NCBI RefSeq assembly: GCF_900187325.1
Contig: NZ_FZMZ01000005.1
Span: 248,001 to 312,000, forward strand
Source: Virgibacillus ndiopensis
GTDB lineage: Bacteria; Bacillota; Bacilli; Bacillales; Amphibacillaceae
DNA length: 64,000 bases
Direction of reading: 5' to 3'
Shown here: positions 56,243 to 64,000 of the stretch, piece after piece
Layout of the letters: each line of letters starts with the position of its first letter
Position numbering within the stretch: position 1 is the first letter of the stretch
The notes under the pieces: model-generated
What the model saw: only the letters and a program-made list of their open reading frames with translations
The model's database searches: none
What the model was told of the DNA's origin: nothing
Made by a program: the position numbers and the translations under genes

Positions 56243-56617
56243 ATGGACCATCGTATCCATCAGATACAGTCACATGCCTTGCAATTTCCGGAAGTCAAGA
56301 AGCCGGTAAATAAGCAATATCCTCAAACAAGCTTTAAAGATGTTTTATTGGATGTTCAATCGTTGAAGGTTAGTAAGCACGCTAAAGAACGATTGAATGA
56401 ACGAAATATAACGATTGATGATAAAGAATGGCAAACGATTTCTGAAAAAATGGTAGAGGCACGACATAAAGGTGTGACCGATTCATTAGTAATAACGAAT
56501 AAAGCTGCGTTACTTGTAAGTGCGAAAAACAATACTGTTGTTACCGCGATGAATCGTGATGAAGCATCCAGTAAAATTTTTACGAATATTAATGGCACGA
56601 TAGTAATTAACGAATAG
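56243..56617 (+). CDS. TIGR02530-type flagellar operon protein
   Basis: A 124-residue protein between flgD and flgE, found in flagellar operons of many Firmicutes and of unknown function. Typical parts are MDHRIHQIQ, the SKHAKERLNERNI segment and DSLVITNKAALLVSAKNNTVVTAMNRDE. ATG 56243 is preferred by comparison; GTG 56231, overlapping flgD, is an alternative. B. subtilis 168 does not have it at this spot. Confidence 0.82.
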   Translation: MDHRIHQIQSHALQFPEVKKPVNKQYPQTSFKDVLLDVQSLKVSKHAKERLNERNITIDDKEWQTISEKMVEARHKGVTDSLVITNKAALLVSAKNNTVVTAMNRDEASSKIFTNINGTIVINE

Positions 56618-56700
56618 GCTGGACCCAGATTGGGAGGCCAAGAAGTTGTTGACTGATTGATACAGCTTTATAAACAAACCAATAAAGGGGAGAAATAATT

Positions 56701-57804
56701 ATGTTACGTTCCATGTATGCTGGTATTTCGGGTATGAAAAATTTTCAAACAAAATTAGATGTTATTGGTAATAATATTGCCAACGTTAATACAGCGGGAT
56801 TTAAAAAGGGTCGCGCTACATTTCAAGATATGATGAGTCAAATGACATCAGGCGCGCAAGGCGCAACAGCAACACGCGGTGGGGTAAATCCTTCACAAGT
56901 TGGTTTAGGATCGCAATTAGGATCAATTGATAATATTCATACACAGGGATTTCGCCAAACAACAAATAATCCATTAGATTTTGCTTTAGAGGGTGATGGA
57001 ATGTTTGTTGTGGCAAGTGGGCTTGGAACTGGAAATTCACTTGAAGGTGCTAATGTTTCTTATACAAGGGCTGGTAATTTCTACTTAGATGAGGCAGGAA
57101 ACATTGTTAATCCTCAAGGTTTATATTTAATGGGATTTGAAGCTGTTGAAACAGGACAGACAGTTTCGATTAAAAATGATGTAGATGAGAAATCCGTATT
57201 TAAATTTAATAATGATGGTACGATTACAGCTAATGGGCAAGAGATACCTAAGGGAGATATAGAAAATAATACTGATACTGAAGGAAATAAAACAACTACC
57301 GTAACATTTAATGGAAGCGAAACGACGTTTACGTTTAATTCAGAAAATAATGTAGTTAAGGCAGTGGATAATAATGGTGAAGAACTCGATACAACTGTCG
57401 AATCTTTAGTTGATTTTACTGATACTAACAGCACTTTAACAATTCCAGAATCAGCACAGAGCTTCAGTATTCAATCAAATGGTACAGTGAATTACATTGA
57501 TGAAAATGGAACTATACAGGTTGCGGGAAAGATTGCTATTGCTAATTTCTCTAACCCAGCAGGACTTCAAAAGGCTGGTAGTAACCTATTCTTAAATTCT
57601 GAAAATGCTGGATACACTGGTTTAGTAGAGCCTGAAACTGACGGAACAGCATCCATCGTCAGTGGTGCGCTTGAAATGTCAAACGTTGACCTTGCTGAAG
57701 AATTCACTGAAATGATTACAGCACAGCGTGGATTCCAGGCAAATACTAGAATTATTACAACATCAGATGAGATCCTTCAAGAACTTGTAAATCTAAAACG
57801 ATAA
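56701..57804 (+). CDS. flgE: Flagellar hook protein FlgE
   Basis: Main hook subunit. It is 367 residues: MLRSMYAGISGMKNFQTKLD, NNIANVNTAGFKKGR, and the C-terminal SNVDLAEEFTEMITAQRGFQ with NTRIITTSDEILQELVNLKR. It is about 100 residues longer than B. subtilis FlgE (264); the extra sequence is an Asn/Thr/Asp-rich central beta region (about 155-270), the usual variable surface domain. Confidence 0.96.
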   Translation: MLRSMYAGISGMKNFQTKLDVIGNNIANVNTAGFKKGRATFQDMMSQMTSGAQGATATRGGVNPSQVGLGSQLGSIDNIHTQGFRQTTNNPLDFALEGDGMFVVASGLGTGNSLEGANVSYTRAGNFYLDEAGNIVNPQGLYLMGFEAVETGQTVSIKNDVDEKSVFKFNNDGTITANGQEIPKGDIENNTDTEGNKTTTVTFNGSETTFTFNSENNVVKAVDNNGEELDTTVESLVDFTDTNSTLTIPESAQSFSIQSNGTVNYIDENGTIQVAGKIAIANFSNPAGLQKAGSNLFLNSENAGYTGLVEPETDGTASIVSGALEMSNVDLAEEFTEMITAQRGFQANTRIITTSDEILQELVNLKR

Positions 57805-57815
57805 GTAAGGGGGGA

Positions 57816-57843
57816 GGGGATGTCGTACACTAAATACATCCCC
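57816..57843 (+). promoter_or_regulatory. Hairpin masking the leader ribosome site and start codon
   Basis: GGGGATGT (57816-57823) pairs with ACATCCCC (57836-57843), an 8-bp perfect stem with a 12-nt loop. The left arm holds part of the ribosome site and the leader ATG, so folding would hide them. It may control SwrD translation. Confidence 0.5.
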
Positions 57844-57855
57844 GCCATTCTATGA
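57820..57855 (+). CDS. Possible 11-codon leader peptide overlapping the swrD start
   Basis: ATG 57820 follows a very purine-rich AAGGGGGGAGG (57808-57818) and reads [11 protein letters not shown], then TGA at 57853-57855, which overlaps the swrD ATG (57852) as ATGA. swrD itself has no ribosome site. The simplest reading is that translation of this peptide delivers ribosomes to swrD. Confidence 0.5.
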   Translation: MSYTKYIPAIL

Positions 57856-58070
57856 TTCAACTCACTAGACTAAATAACGAAACATTTACTTTAAATGCAT
57901 TGATGATTGAGAAAATACAGTCCCATCCAGATACAATCATTACATTGATGAATGGGAAGACATTTGTTGTGAAGGAAACCGAAATACATGTAACAGAATT
58001 AATTACAGCCTATTATCAAAAAATTGGGTTACAAGGTTGGATAAAAGAAGCGGGTGAAGTAAATGAGTAG
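57852..58070 (+). CDS. swrD: SwrD (FlbD family) motility protein
   Basis: A 72-residue FlbD/SwrD protein; in B. subtilis it raises motor torque and allows swarming. The pattern [20 protein letters not shown], then [17 protein letters not shown] matches. No ribosome site lies directly upstream; the start overlaps the leader stop. The 3' end overlaps fliL by 8 nt. Confidence 0.9.
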   Translation: MIQLTRLNNETFTLNALMIEKIQSHPDTIITLMNGKTFVVKETEIHVTELITAYYQKIGLQGWIKEAGEVNE

Positions 58071-58485
58071 TAGCTTAGTAAAGACGATGGTTACTGCATT
58101 GATAACACTGCTACTAGCAGGCGTTGTGGCACTCATCGTTGTGTTGAATTTAAACGGAGATAAGAATGAAGGTAATGCGCAAACACTCGATGAAATTGTG
58201 GAACATTCCTATCAAACATCTGAACTTACAACTGACTTACAGGATGGAAGCTTCGTCCGTATCCAGTTCCAAATCATTACAGATAGTAAAGATGCTAAAG
58301 AAGAAATACAAAAAAGAGAATTTCAATTAAAAAATATTTTAATTAAAGAGTTAGCAAAAATGAATGAAGATGATTTCAAAACAGGACTTTCTGATTTAGA
58401 AGATACCGTAAAATTAAAGCTCAACGAGGTTATGACAGAAGGTACAATTACGGACGTTTATACGATAAATAAGATTTTACAATAA
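58063..58485 (+). CDS. fliL: Flagellar basal-body-associated protein FliL
   Basis: Single-pass membrane protein that supports stator function. It is 140 residues: transmembrane helix at about 9-29, then an extracytoplasmic SPFH-like domain with [19 protein letters not shown]. Starts inside swrD after GGTGAAG. Confidence 0.92.
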   Translation: MSSSLVKTMVTALITLLLAGVVALIVVLNLNGDKNEGNAQTLDEIVEHSYQTSELTTDLQDGSFVRIQFQIITDSKDAKEEIQKREFQLKNILIKELAKMNEDDFKTGLSDLEDTVKLKLNEVMTEGTITDVYTINKILQ

Positions 58486-58525
58486 GAAAACAGTATCAAA
58501 TACTCCGATATGGAGGTGAGGATTT

Positions 58526-59524
58526 TTGGTAGATGAAGTACTTTCGCAAAATGAGATAGATGCTTTATTATCTGCAATATCATCAGGCGAAATGGATGCA
58601 GATGAATTAAAGAAAGAAGAAAAAGAAAAGAAAGTTCGTGTTTACGATTTTAAAAGAGCCTTGCGTTTTTCAAAGGATCAAATTCGCAGCTTATCTAGAA
58701 TACACGAAAATTATGCTAGATTACTAACAACGTTTTTCTCAGCCCAGTTACGGACATATGTCAATATCTCGGTTGCGTCTGTTGACCAAATTCCTTATGA
58801 AGAGTTTATTCGATCTGTGCCGAAAATGACTGTATTAAATATATACAGTGTTGCACCTTTAGAAGGAAGAATATTGATGGAGGTTAATCCGAACATCGCA
58901 TATGGTATGTTGGACAGGGTTCTTGGAGGAAAAGGCAGTAGTGTTAACAAGGTTGATAACTTGACAGAAATAGAAACGATATTAATGTCACAGCTATTTG
59001 AAAAAGCAATAGTTAATCTGCAAGAAGCATGGTCTTCGTTAGTAGAAATCGATCCGATCTTAGAGGATTTTGAGGTTAATCCACAGTTCCTGCAAATGGT
59101 TTCTCCCAATGAAACGGTAGTTGTTGTTTCGCTAAACACGACTATTGGAGAAGCAAGCGGGATGATCAACATCTGTATTCCTCATATTGTATTGGAGCCA
59201 ATAATTCCAAAATTATCTGTACATTATTGGATGCAGACGTCTACAAAAACGAGAGATCCAGAAGCATATGAAAAATTATCGAAAAATTTACAGCAAGCTA
59301 GTGTTGAGGCAGTAACATTATTAGGAGAGACTAAAATAGATATTCAGCAATTTTTAAATTTAAACCAAAATGATGTTATCGCGCTGAATCAACCAATTGA
59401 TCAAGCATTAACCATGACAATTAATAAAGAACCGAAATTTTACGTTCAACCAGGTAAGCATAAAAATAGGATGTCCGTACAAGTGCTTGAGGAAATTAAG
59501 GGGGGAACCGATAATGATGAGTGA
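58526..59524 (+). CDS. fliM: Flagellar motor switch protein FliM
   Basis: C-ring switch protein that binds CheY-P. TTG start with GGAGGTGAGG upstream. It is 332 residues: the N-terminal CheY-binding peptide LSQNEIDALLSA, the middle CheC-like domain with RIHENYARLLTTFFSAQLRT, and a C-terminal SpoA domain. It overlaps fliY by 11 nt. Confidence 0.96.
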   Translation: MVDEVLSQNEIDALLSAISSGEMDADELKKEEKEKKVRVYDFKRALRFSKDQIRSLSRIHENYARLLTTFFSAQLRTYVNISVASVDQIPYEEFIRSVPKMTVLNIYSVAPLEGRILMEVNPNIAYGMLDRVLGGKGSSVNKVDNLTEIETILMSQLFEKAIVNLQEAWSSLVEIDPILEDFEVNPQFLQMVSPNETVVVVSLNTTIGEASGMINICIPHIVLEPIIPKLSVHYWMQTSTKTRDPEAYEKLSKNLQQASVEAVTLLGETKIDIQQFLNLNQNDVIALNQPIDQALTMTINKEPKFYVQPGKHKNRMSVQVLEEIKGGTDNDE

Positions 59525-60683
59525 TGGTATGCTTTCCCAAGACGAAATAGATGCACTATTAAAAGTAGGTGCCGATGAAGATGAAGAAATTGAAAATCCG
59601 TTAAATTCAGCCGATATGGAGGAAGACATTCAGGGTTATTTATCAAGTATTGAGGTAGATACGCTGGGTGAAATAGGAAATATATCATTTGGAAGTTCTG
59701 CAACAACATTATCAACTTTGTTAAATCAGAAAGTGGATATAACAACACCGAGAGTATCCATCATAAAAAAATCAAATATTGTAAATGAGTTTGAATTTGA
59801 GCATGTAAGTATTCAGGTCAATTACGTAGAAGGATTTAGTGGACAAAATGTACTCGTGATTAAGTCTGAAGATGCAGCAGTTATTTCAGATATCATGTTA
59901 GGTGGCGATGGTACAAAACCAACTGAAGAGTTAAACGAAATTCATTTGAGTGCTGTACAAGAAGCGATGAACCAAATGATGGGGTCTGCGGCAACAAGTA
60001 TGTCTACCGTTTTTGGAAAGCGAGTTGATATATCGCCTCCTTCTATAAATCTGGTAGATACCAATAGTGATGACGATGCAAGTGTGATACAAGATGAATT
60101 AGTTTTTGTAAAAGTTTCATTTCAATTAAAGGTTGGTAATTTAATTGATTCTAATATCATGCAGTTGATTCCTATTTCGTTTGCCAAACAGTTAGTTGAC
60201 CAATTATTAAATGCTTCTAATGAGAATGATTTGGACGAAGTAGCAGCTTCAATTGAACAATTAGATAAACCGGAAACAGAACCACTCGAGCAAAATACGG
60301 AACAACGTGAGAAAGTTGCACCTAGTAACCCACAATATCTTGGAGATGTGAATCATAAAAACGCAACTATCGAGCAAGCAGATTTCTCGACTTTTGACCA
60401 GGTGGAGTTAAATAAAAATGAACAACGGAATCTCGATATGCTTTTAGATATTCCGTTAAAAGTTACGGTTGAGCTTGGACGAACTAAGCGGACAATCCGT
60501 GATATATTAGATTTATCTGCGGGATCAGTTATTGAACTAGATAAACTAGCTGGGGAACCGGTTGATATTTTTGTAAATGAGAAATTAATTGCTCAAGGTG
60601 AAGTTGTTGTAATAGATGAAAACTTTGGTGTACGTGTAACAGACATAATTAGTCAATCTGCCAGGTTAATGAAACTTAAATAG
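59514..60683 (+). CDS. fliY: Flagellar motor switch phosphatase FliY
   Basis: CheC-FliN fusion that hydrolyses CheY-P and forms the C ring. ATG 59514 (or 59517) follows AAGGGGGGAA. It is 389 residues: a second LSQDEIDALLKVG peptide, CheC-type phosphatase motifs (DTLGEIGNISFGSSATTLS; HLSAVQEAMNQMMGSAATSM) and the C-terminal FliN/SpoA domain with LDIPLKVTVELGRTKRTIRD. Confidence 0.96.
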   Translation: MMSDGMLSQDEIDALLKVGADEDEEIENPLNSADMEEDIQGYLSSIEVDTLGEIGNISFGSSATTLSTLLNQKVDITTPRVSIIKKSNIVNEFEFEHVSIQVNYVEGFSGQNVLVIKSEDAAVISDIMLGGDGTKPTEELNEIHLSAVQEAMNQMMGSAATSMSTVFGKRVDISPPSINLVDTNSDDDASVIQDELVFVKVSFQLKVGNLIDSNIMQLIPISFAKQLVDQLLNASNENDLDEVAASIEQLDKPETEPLEQNTEQREKVAPSNPQYLGDVNHKNATIEQADFSTFDQVELNKNEQRNLDMLLDIPLKVTVELGRTKRTIRDILDLSAGSVIELDKLAGEPVDIFVNEKLIAQGEVVVIDENFGVRVTDIISQSARLMKLK

Positions 60684-60704
60684 AAAATCCGAGGGGGAAA
60701 TAAA

Positions 60705-61067
60705 ATGGCACACAGTATTTTAATTGTAGACGATGCAGCATTTATGCGAATGATGATAAAAGATATTTTAAGCAAAAATGGTTTTGATGTTGTAGGTGAG
60801 GCACAGGATGGTGCACAAGCAGTAGAGAAATATCAAGAGTTGAAACCAGATCTTGTAACAATGGACATTACAATGCCTGAAATGGATGGCATTACTGCTC
60901 TTAAACAAATTAAGGAATTTAATTCCGAAGCAAAAATCATTATGTGTTCTGCAATGGGACAACAAGCAATGGTTATTGATGCGATTCAAGCAGGCGCTAA
61001 AGATTTTATTGTTAAGCCGTTTCAAGCAGACCGTGTAATTGAAGCAATCCAAAAGGCTCTTGATTAA
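60705..61067 (+). CDS. cheY: Chemotaxis response regulator CheY
   Basis: Single receiver domain that carries the CheA signal to FliM. It is 120 residues with acidic pocket D9-D10, phospho-Asp54 in VTMDITMPEMDG, Ser in MCSAMGQ and Lys in VKPFQADRV. GAGGGGGA precedes ATG. Confidence 0.97.
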   Translation: MAHSILIVDDAAFMRMMIKDILSKNGFDVVGEAQDGAQAVEKYQELKPDLVTMDITMPEMDGITALKQIKEFNSEAKIIMCSAMGQQAMVIDAIQAGAKDFIVKPFQADRVIEAIQKALD

Positions 61068-61083
61068 GAAACGAGTGAGTAAT

Positions 61084-61746
61084 GTGATTAAAAAAATTGG
61101 TTTAGGCATCGGGGTATTACTGTTCATTCTCACAACAGGGTTTTATGACCAAGTTCATGCGGAAGCATTAAATGCAAAAGAGTGTATCGAAGGAAATGCA
61201 GAATGTCCAGATTTGGAAAAATCAACACCAAACGAGTTTAACGATGATGATTCTGCATCTAATTCTAAAAAAGATCAGGACAATGGTTTTTCAATATTTA
61301 CAATGATAAGAATGCTTTTTTCATTATTAATTGTTCTTGGACTTATTTATGCGTTGTTAAAATTTTTAAACAAACGGAATAAAAAGTTTCAGAAAGTAAC
61401 AGCACTAGAGAATTTAGGCGGTATTTCTGTTGGTCCCAATAAGTCGATACAGATTGTACGAGTGGGTAGTAAAATCTATCTAGTCGGCGTGGGTGAGAAT
61501 GTAGAAATGCTACAAGAAGTGACAGACCAAGAAGTTATTAACGATTTAATAAATAATGAACCTAGTGAATTTCAGGCAGGTACATTATTTACATCTTTGT
61601 TTAAACAAAAAACAGCTACAGATGAAGCGTCCAAAAATGAGAAGAATGATTTTAAAAAAATGTTTTCAACCGAACTAGATAAACTTAAAAAGGGTAGAAA
61701 AAAAATAATTAATCAGTACACGAATAAGGAAGATAAACATGAATGA
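61084..61746 (+). CDS. fliZ: Flagellar biosynthesis protein FliZ/FliO
   Basis: FliO-type component assisting assembly of the FliP export gate. GTG 61084 is the likely start, though the ribosome site is weak and a GTG at 61075 is possible. It is 220 residues: signal peptide (1-27), an acidic, two-Cys external segment, one transmembrane helix (about 78-100) and a basic C-terminal tail with ALENLGGISVGPNKSIQIVR. Confidence 0.9.
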   Translation: MIKKIGLGIGVLLFILTTGFYDQVHAEALNAKECIEGNAECPDLEKSTPNEFNDDDSASNSKKDQDNGFSIFTMIRMLFSLLIVLGLIYALLKFLNKRNKKFQKVTALENLGGISVGPNKSIQIVRVGSKIYLVGVGENVEMLQEVTDQEVINDLINNEPSEFQAGTLFTSLFKQKTATDEASKNEKNDFKKMFSTELDKLKKGRKKIINQYTNKEDKHE

Positions 61747-62404
61747 TTTTGTTAATATGTTTTCTAGTTCAGATCCTTCATCTATTGCAACATCTGTAAA
61801 ACTACTACTATTGCTAACAGTTTTATCGTTAGCACCTAGTATTCTCATTTTAATGACGAGCTTTACAAGAATTATTATTGTTTTATCATTTGTTAGGACA
61901 TCACTTGCAACACAGCAAATGCCACCTAACCAAGTATTAATTGGTTTAGCATTGTTTTTAACATTTTTTGTTATGGCTCCTACGTTCAACCAAGTTTATG
62001 ACGATGCATTACAGCCATTGTTTGATGAAGAAATTACTTTGGATGAGGCTTATGATAAAGCAAGTGCACCAATGAAAGATTTTATGGCAAAGCATACGAG
62101 ACAAAAGGATTTGGCGTTATTTATGAATTATGCTGAACTTGAAAAGCCAGAAACAGTTCAGGATATACCAATGACAACATTGGTTCCGGCATTTGCCATT
62201 AGTGAATTGAAAACAGCATTCCAAATGGGCTTTATGATATTTGTCCCGTTTTTAATTATTGATATGGCTGTAGCAAGTGTCCTTATGTCAATGGGGATGA
62301 TGATGTTGCCGCCAGTTATGATATCGTTACCTTTTAAAATATTATTGTTCGTTTTAGTGGATGGCTGGTATTTAATTACTCATTCCTTGTTAGAGGGATT
62401 TTAG
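61739..62404 (+). CDS. fliP: Flagellar export gate protein FliP
   Basis: Core pore subunit of the flagellar type III export gate. It is 221 residues: LAPSILILMTSFTRIIIVLS, the family block TSLATQQMPPNQVLIGLALFLT, and the C-terminal FLIIDMAVASVLMSMGMMML. Four hydrophobic segments. It overlaps fliZ by 8 nt. Confidence 0.97.
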   Translation: MNDFVNMFSSSDPSSIATSVKLLLLLTVLSLAPSILILMTSFTRIIIVLSFVRTSLATQQMPPNQVLIGLALFLTFFVMAPTFNQVYDDALQPLFDEEITLDEAYDKASAPMKDFMAKHTRQKDLALFMNYAELEKPETVQDIPMTTLVPAFAISELKTAFQMGFMIFVPFLIIDMAVASVLMSMGMMMLPPVMISLPFKILLFVLVDGWYLITHSLLEGF

Positions 62405-62422
62405 TGAAAGGGGGCTGTTTGT

Positions 62423-62692
62423 TTGAGTAGTGAATTTGTTTTAACTTTAGCCGAAAAAGGTATTTATACAATCTTACTTGTGACAGGACCACTGCTTATA
62501 TTAGCGCTTGCAGTCGGACTTTTAGTAAGTATCTTTCAAGCAACAACACAAATTCAGGAACAGACGCTTGCCTTTATCCCCAAAATAGTAGCCGTATTGG
62601 TTGGGCTAGTATTTTTTGGACCTTGGATGCTAACAAAAATGGTTGAGTTTACAGTAAATATTTATCAAAATTTAAACCAGTTTGTAGGGTAA
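62423..62692 (+). CDS. fliQ: Flagellar export gate protein FliQ
   Basis: An 89-residue export-gate subunit with two transmembrane helices: LLVTGPLLILALAVGLLVSI and VAVLVGLVFFGPWML; FQATTQIQEQTLAFIPK lies between. TTG start after AAGGGGGC. Confidence 0.95.
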   Translation: MSSEFVLTLAEKGIYTILLVTGPLLILALAVGLLVSIFQATTQIQEQTLAFIPKIVAVLVGLVFFGPWMLTKMVEFTVNIYQNLNQFVG

Positions 62693-62695
62693 AGC

Positions 62696-63475
62696 ATGTT
62701 AGACATAATTAATTTAGAGAGTATACCTGTTTTTTTATTGATATTTGTACGTGTTGCAGCTTTCTTTGTAACACTGCCATTGTTCTCGTATCGAACAATA
62801 CCAACTCCATTTAAAATAGGATTTAGTTTTTTTCTGGCATTTATTATGTATTATACCGTTGATGTATCAACTATTCCGTTTGACGAGATGTATTTAATGT
62901 TACTGATAAAAGAAGCATTAGTTGGATTATTAGTTGGTTTAATCGCTTATATCATTTTAGCCGCGATTCAAATTGCCGGAGGTTTTATTGATTTTCAAAT
63001 GGGTTTTGCAATTGCTAATGTAATAGATCCGCAAACTGGTGCCCAAAGCCCATTAACAGGCCAATATTTTTATATTATTGCCCTACTATTTTTATTATCG
63101 GTTAATGGACATCATTTATTAATAGATGGAATTTTTTATAGCTATAATTTAATTCCGATTGATGCATTTATTCCATTCCAAGATGGATCAATTGTTGATT
63201 TTGTTATTGATATTTTCAATCAAATGTTTCTTATAGCATTTCAAATGTCAATACCAATCGTTGGTTGTTTATTTTTAGTCGATGTTGCTCTTGGTATTAT
63301 TGCTAGAACAGTACCACAATTAAATGTATTTGTTGTAGGGCTGCCATTAAAAATACTTGTAAGCTTTATTGTTATATTGTTGTTTCTTAGTTTATATGTT
63401 GTGTTGGTTCGAAGTCTGTTTGAAACGACGTTTGATACAATGAGAGGCCTCATGCAACTCTTCGGGGGTGCTTAA
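62696..63475 (+). CDS. fliR: Flagellar export gate protein FliR
   Basis: Export-gate subunit. It is 259 residues with six hydrophobic segments; FVRVAAFFVTLPLFSYRTIP near the start and GLPLKILVSFIVILLFLSLY near the end are typical. It starts 3 nt after fliQ and lacks its own strong ribosome site. Confidence 0.95.
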   Translation: MLDIINLESIPVFLLIFVRVAAFFVTLPLFSYRTIPTPFKIGFSFFLAFIMYYTVDVSTIPFDEMYLMLLIKEALVGLLVGLIAYIILAAIQIAGGFIDFQMGFAIANVIDPQTGAQSPLTGQYFYIIALLFLLSVNGHHLLIDGIFYSYNLIPIDAFIPFQDGSIVDFVIDIFNQMFLIAFQMSIPIVGCLFLVDVALGIIARTVPQLNVFVVGLPLKILVSFIVILLFLSLYVVLVRSLFETTFDTMRGLMQLFGGA

Positions 63476-63476
63476 C

Positions 63477-64000
63477 TTGCAATTACAACTAGATTTACAA
63501 TTTTTTGCAGGCGAAAAGACAGAGAAAGCAACACCAAAAAAACGGCAGGATTCACGGAAAAAGGGTCAAGTTGCCAAAAGTCAGGATATTAATACAGCTT
63601 TCTTGTTATTTTTCACATTTATGGTTTTATATATTTTTGGCGGATTTATGAAAAAAGGGATGACGTCATTATTTCAAACATCTTTCACTGAGTATATCCA
63701 ATGGGACCTAACAGAAAATAGTGTTCATCAGGTTTTTTTGGAATCAACAATAGAAATAGCGAAAATTATTGCACCTATAATGGTGATTGCAATTGTTGCT
63801 GGACTGGCTTCTAATTTCACACAAATTGGTTTCCTATTTACTACTGAACCTTTGAAACTAGATTTGAAAAAGATAGATCCAATTCAAGGTGCAAAAAAGA
63901 TTTTTTCGATGAGAGCAATTGTTGAATTGTTAAAATCGTTATTAAAAATAGTATTTATAAGCGCGATAACTTTTTTTGTTATCTGGTTGTATAAAGATGA
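63477..64000 (+). CDS. flhB: Flagellar export switch protein FlhB (3' end beyond the window)
   Basis: TTG 63477, one base after the fliR stop and with GGGGGTG upstream. The 174 visible residues hold the N-terminal motif EKTEKATPKKRQDSRKKGQV and the first transmembrane helices, running off the right edge before the self-cleaving NPTH region. Partner of FliK in the substrate switch. Confidence 0.96.
   Translation, partial: MQLQLDLQFFAGEKTEKATPKKRQDSRKKGQVAKSQDINTAFLLFFTFMVLYIFGGFMKKGMTSLFQTSFTEYIQWDLTENSVHQVFLESTIEIAKIIAPIMVIAIVAGLASNFTQIGFLFTTEPLKLDLKKIDPIQGAKKIFSMRAIVELLKSLLKIVFISAITFFVIWLYKD

Noticed and set aside
1-64000. CRISPR arrays, tRNA or rRNA genes, T-box leaders
   Set aside because: No regularly spaced direct repeats, cloverleaf sequences with CCA-type ends or T-box TGGNACC bulges were noticed by eye.

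Overview
The window is chromosomal DNA of a motile, endospore-forming, low-G+C Bacillaceae bacterium. The evidence is the AT-rich sequence, the presence of spoVM, sda, codY and fapR, strong AGGAGG-type ribosome binding sites, and a gene order that follows the Bacillus subtilis prkC-to-flhB chromosome arm almost gene for gene. The protein sequences suggest a halotolerant relative such as Oceanobacillus or Virgibacillus, but the genus cannot be proved from this window.

Layout. 1-6.7 kb: end of prkC, then rsgA, rpe, thiN, spoVM, rpmB (reverse), the Asp23 gene yloU and fakA. 6.7-8.0 kb: a reverse-strand NCS2 purine permease. 8.06-12.61 kb: an accessory island bounded by a perfect 18-bp direct repeat. 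It holds decayed mobile-element genes (integrase tail, XRE repressor, DnaB-like helicase fragment), a CBO0543-type membrane protein, an Sda-like sporulation checkpoint peptide, an HD-GYP protein and two further pseudogenes. 12.7-21.0 kb: sdaAB-sdaAA, recG, the FapR-controlled fatty-acid operon (fapR-plsX-fabD-fabG-acpP) and rnc. 21.0-28.0 kb: a UPF0435 gene, smc, ftsY, ylxM, ffh. 28.3-37.2 kb: rpsP, khpA, ylqD, rimM, trmD, an inserted metalloprotease-like lipoprotein with a small membrane protein, rplS, lepB, rbgA, rnhB, ylqG and ylqH. 37.3-47.0 kb: sucCD, dprA, topA, an unrecognised small gene where trmFO is expected, then xerC-hslV-hslU-codY. 47.3-64.0 kb: the fla/che operon from flgB to the first part of flhB.

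How the genes work together. The conserved blocks cover ribosome assembly and protein targeting (rsgA, rimM, rbgA, ffh, ftsY, lepB), membrane lipid supply (fakA, plsX, fab genes), chromosome maintenance (smc, recG, topA, xerC, rnhB) and nutrient sensing (codY). The flagellar block supplies the basal-body rod, the MS ring, the switch, the export ATPase and gate, and the hook.

The least expected features are: (i) the direct-repeat-bounded relic of an integrative element carrying sda; (ii) intergenic repeat elements whose two copies show compensatory base changes in nested hairpins; (iii) an 11-codon leader ORF overlapping the swrD start codon, with its ribosome site in a hairpin; (iv) a metalloprotease-like lipoprotein inserted between trmD and rplS next to a 22-bp perfect inverted repeat; and (v) the absence of trmFO between topA and xerC. 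No tRNA, rRNA or CRISPR array was seen.
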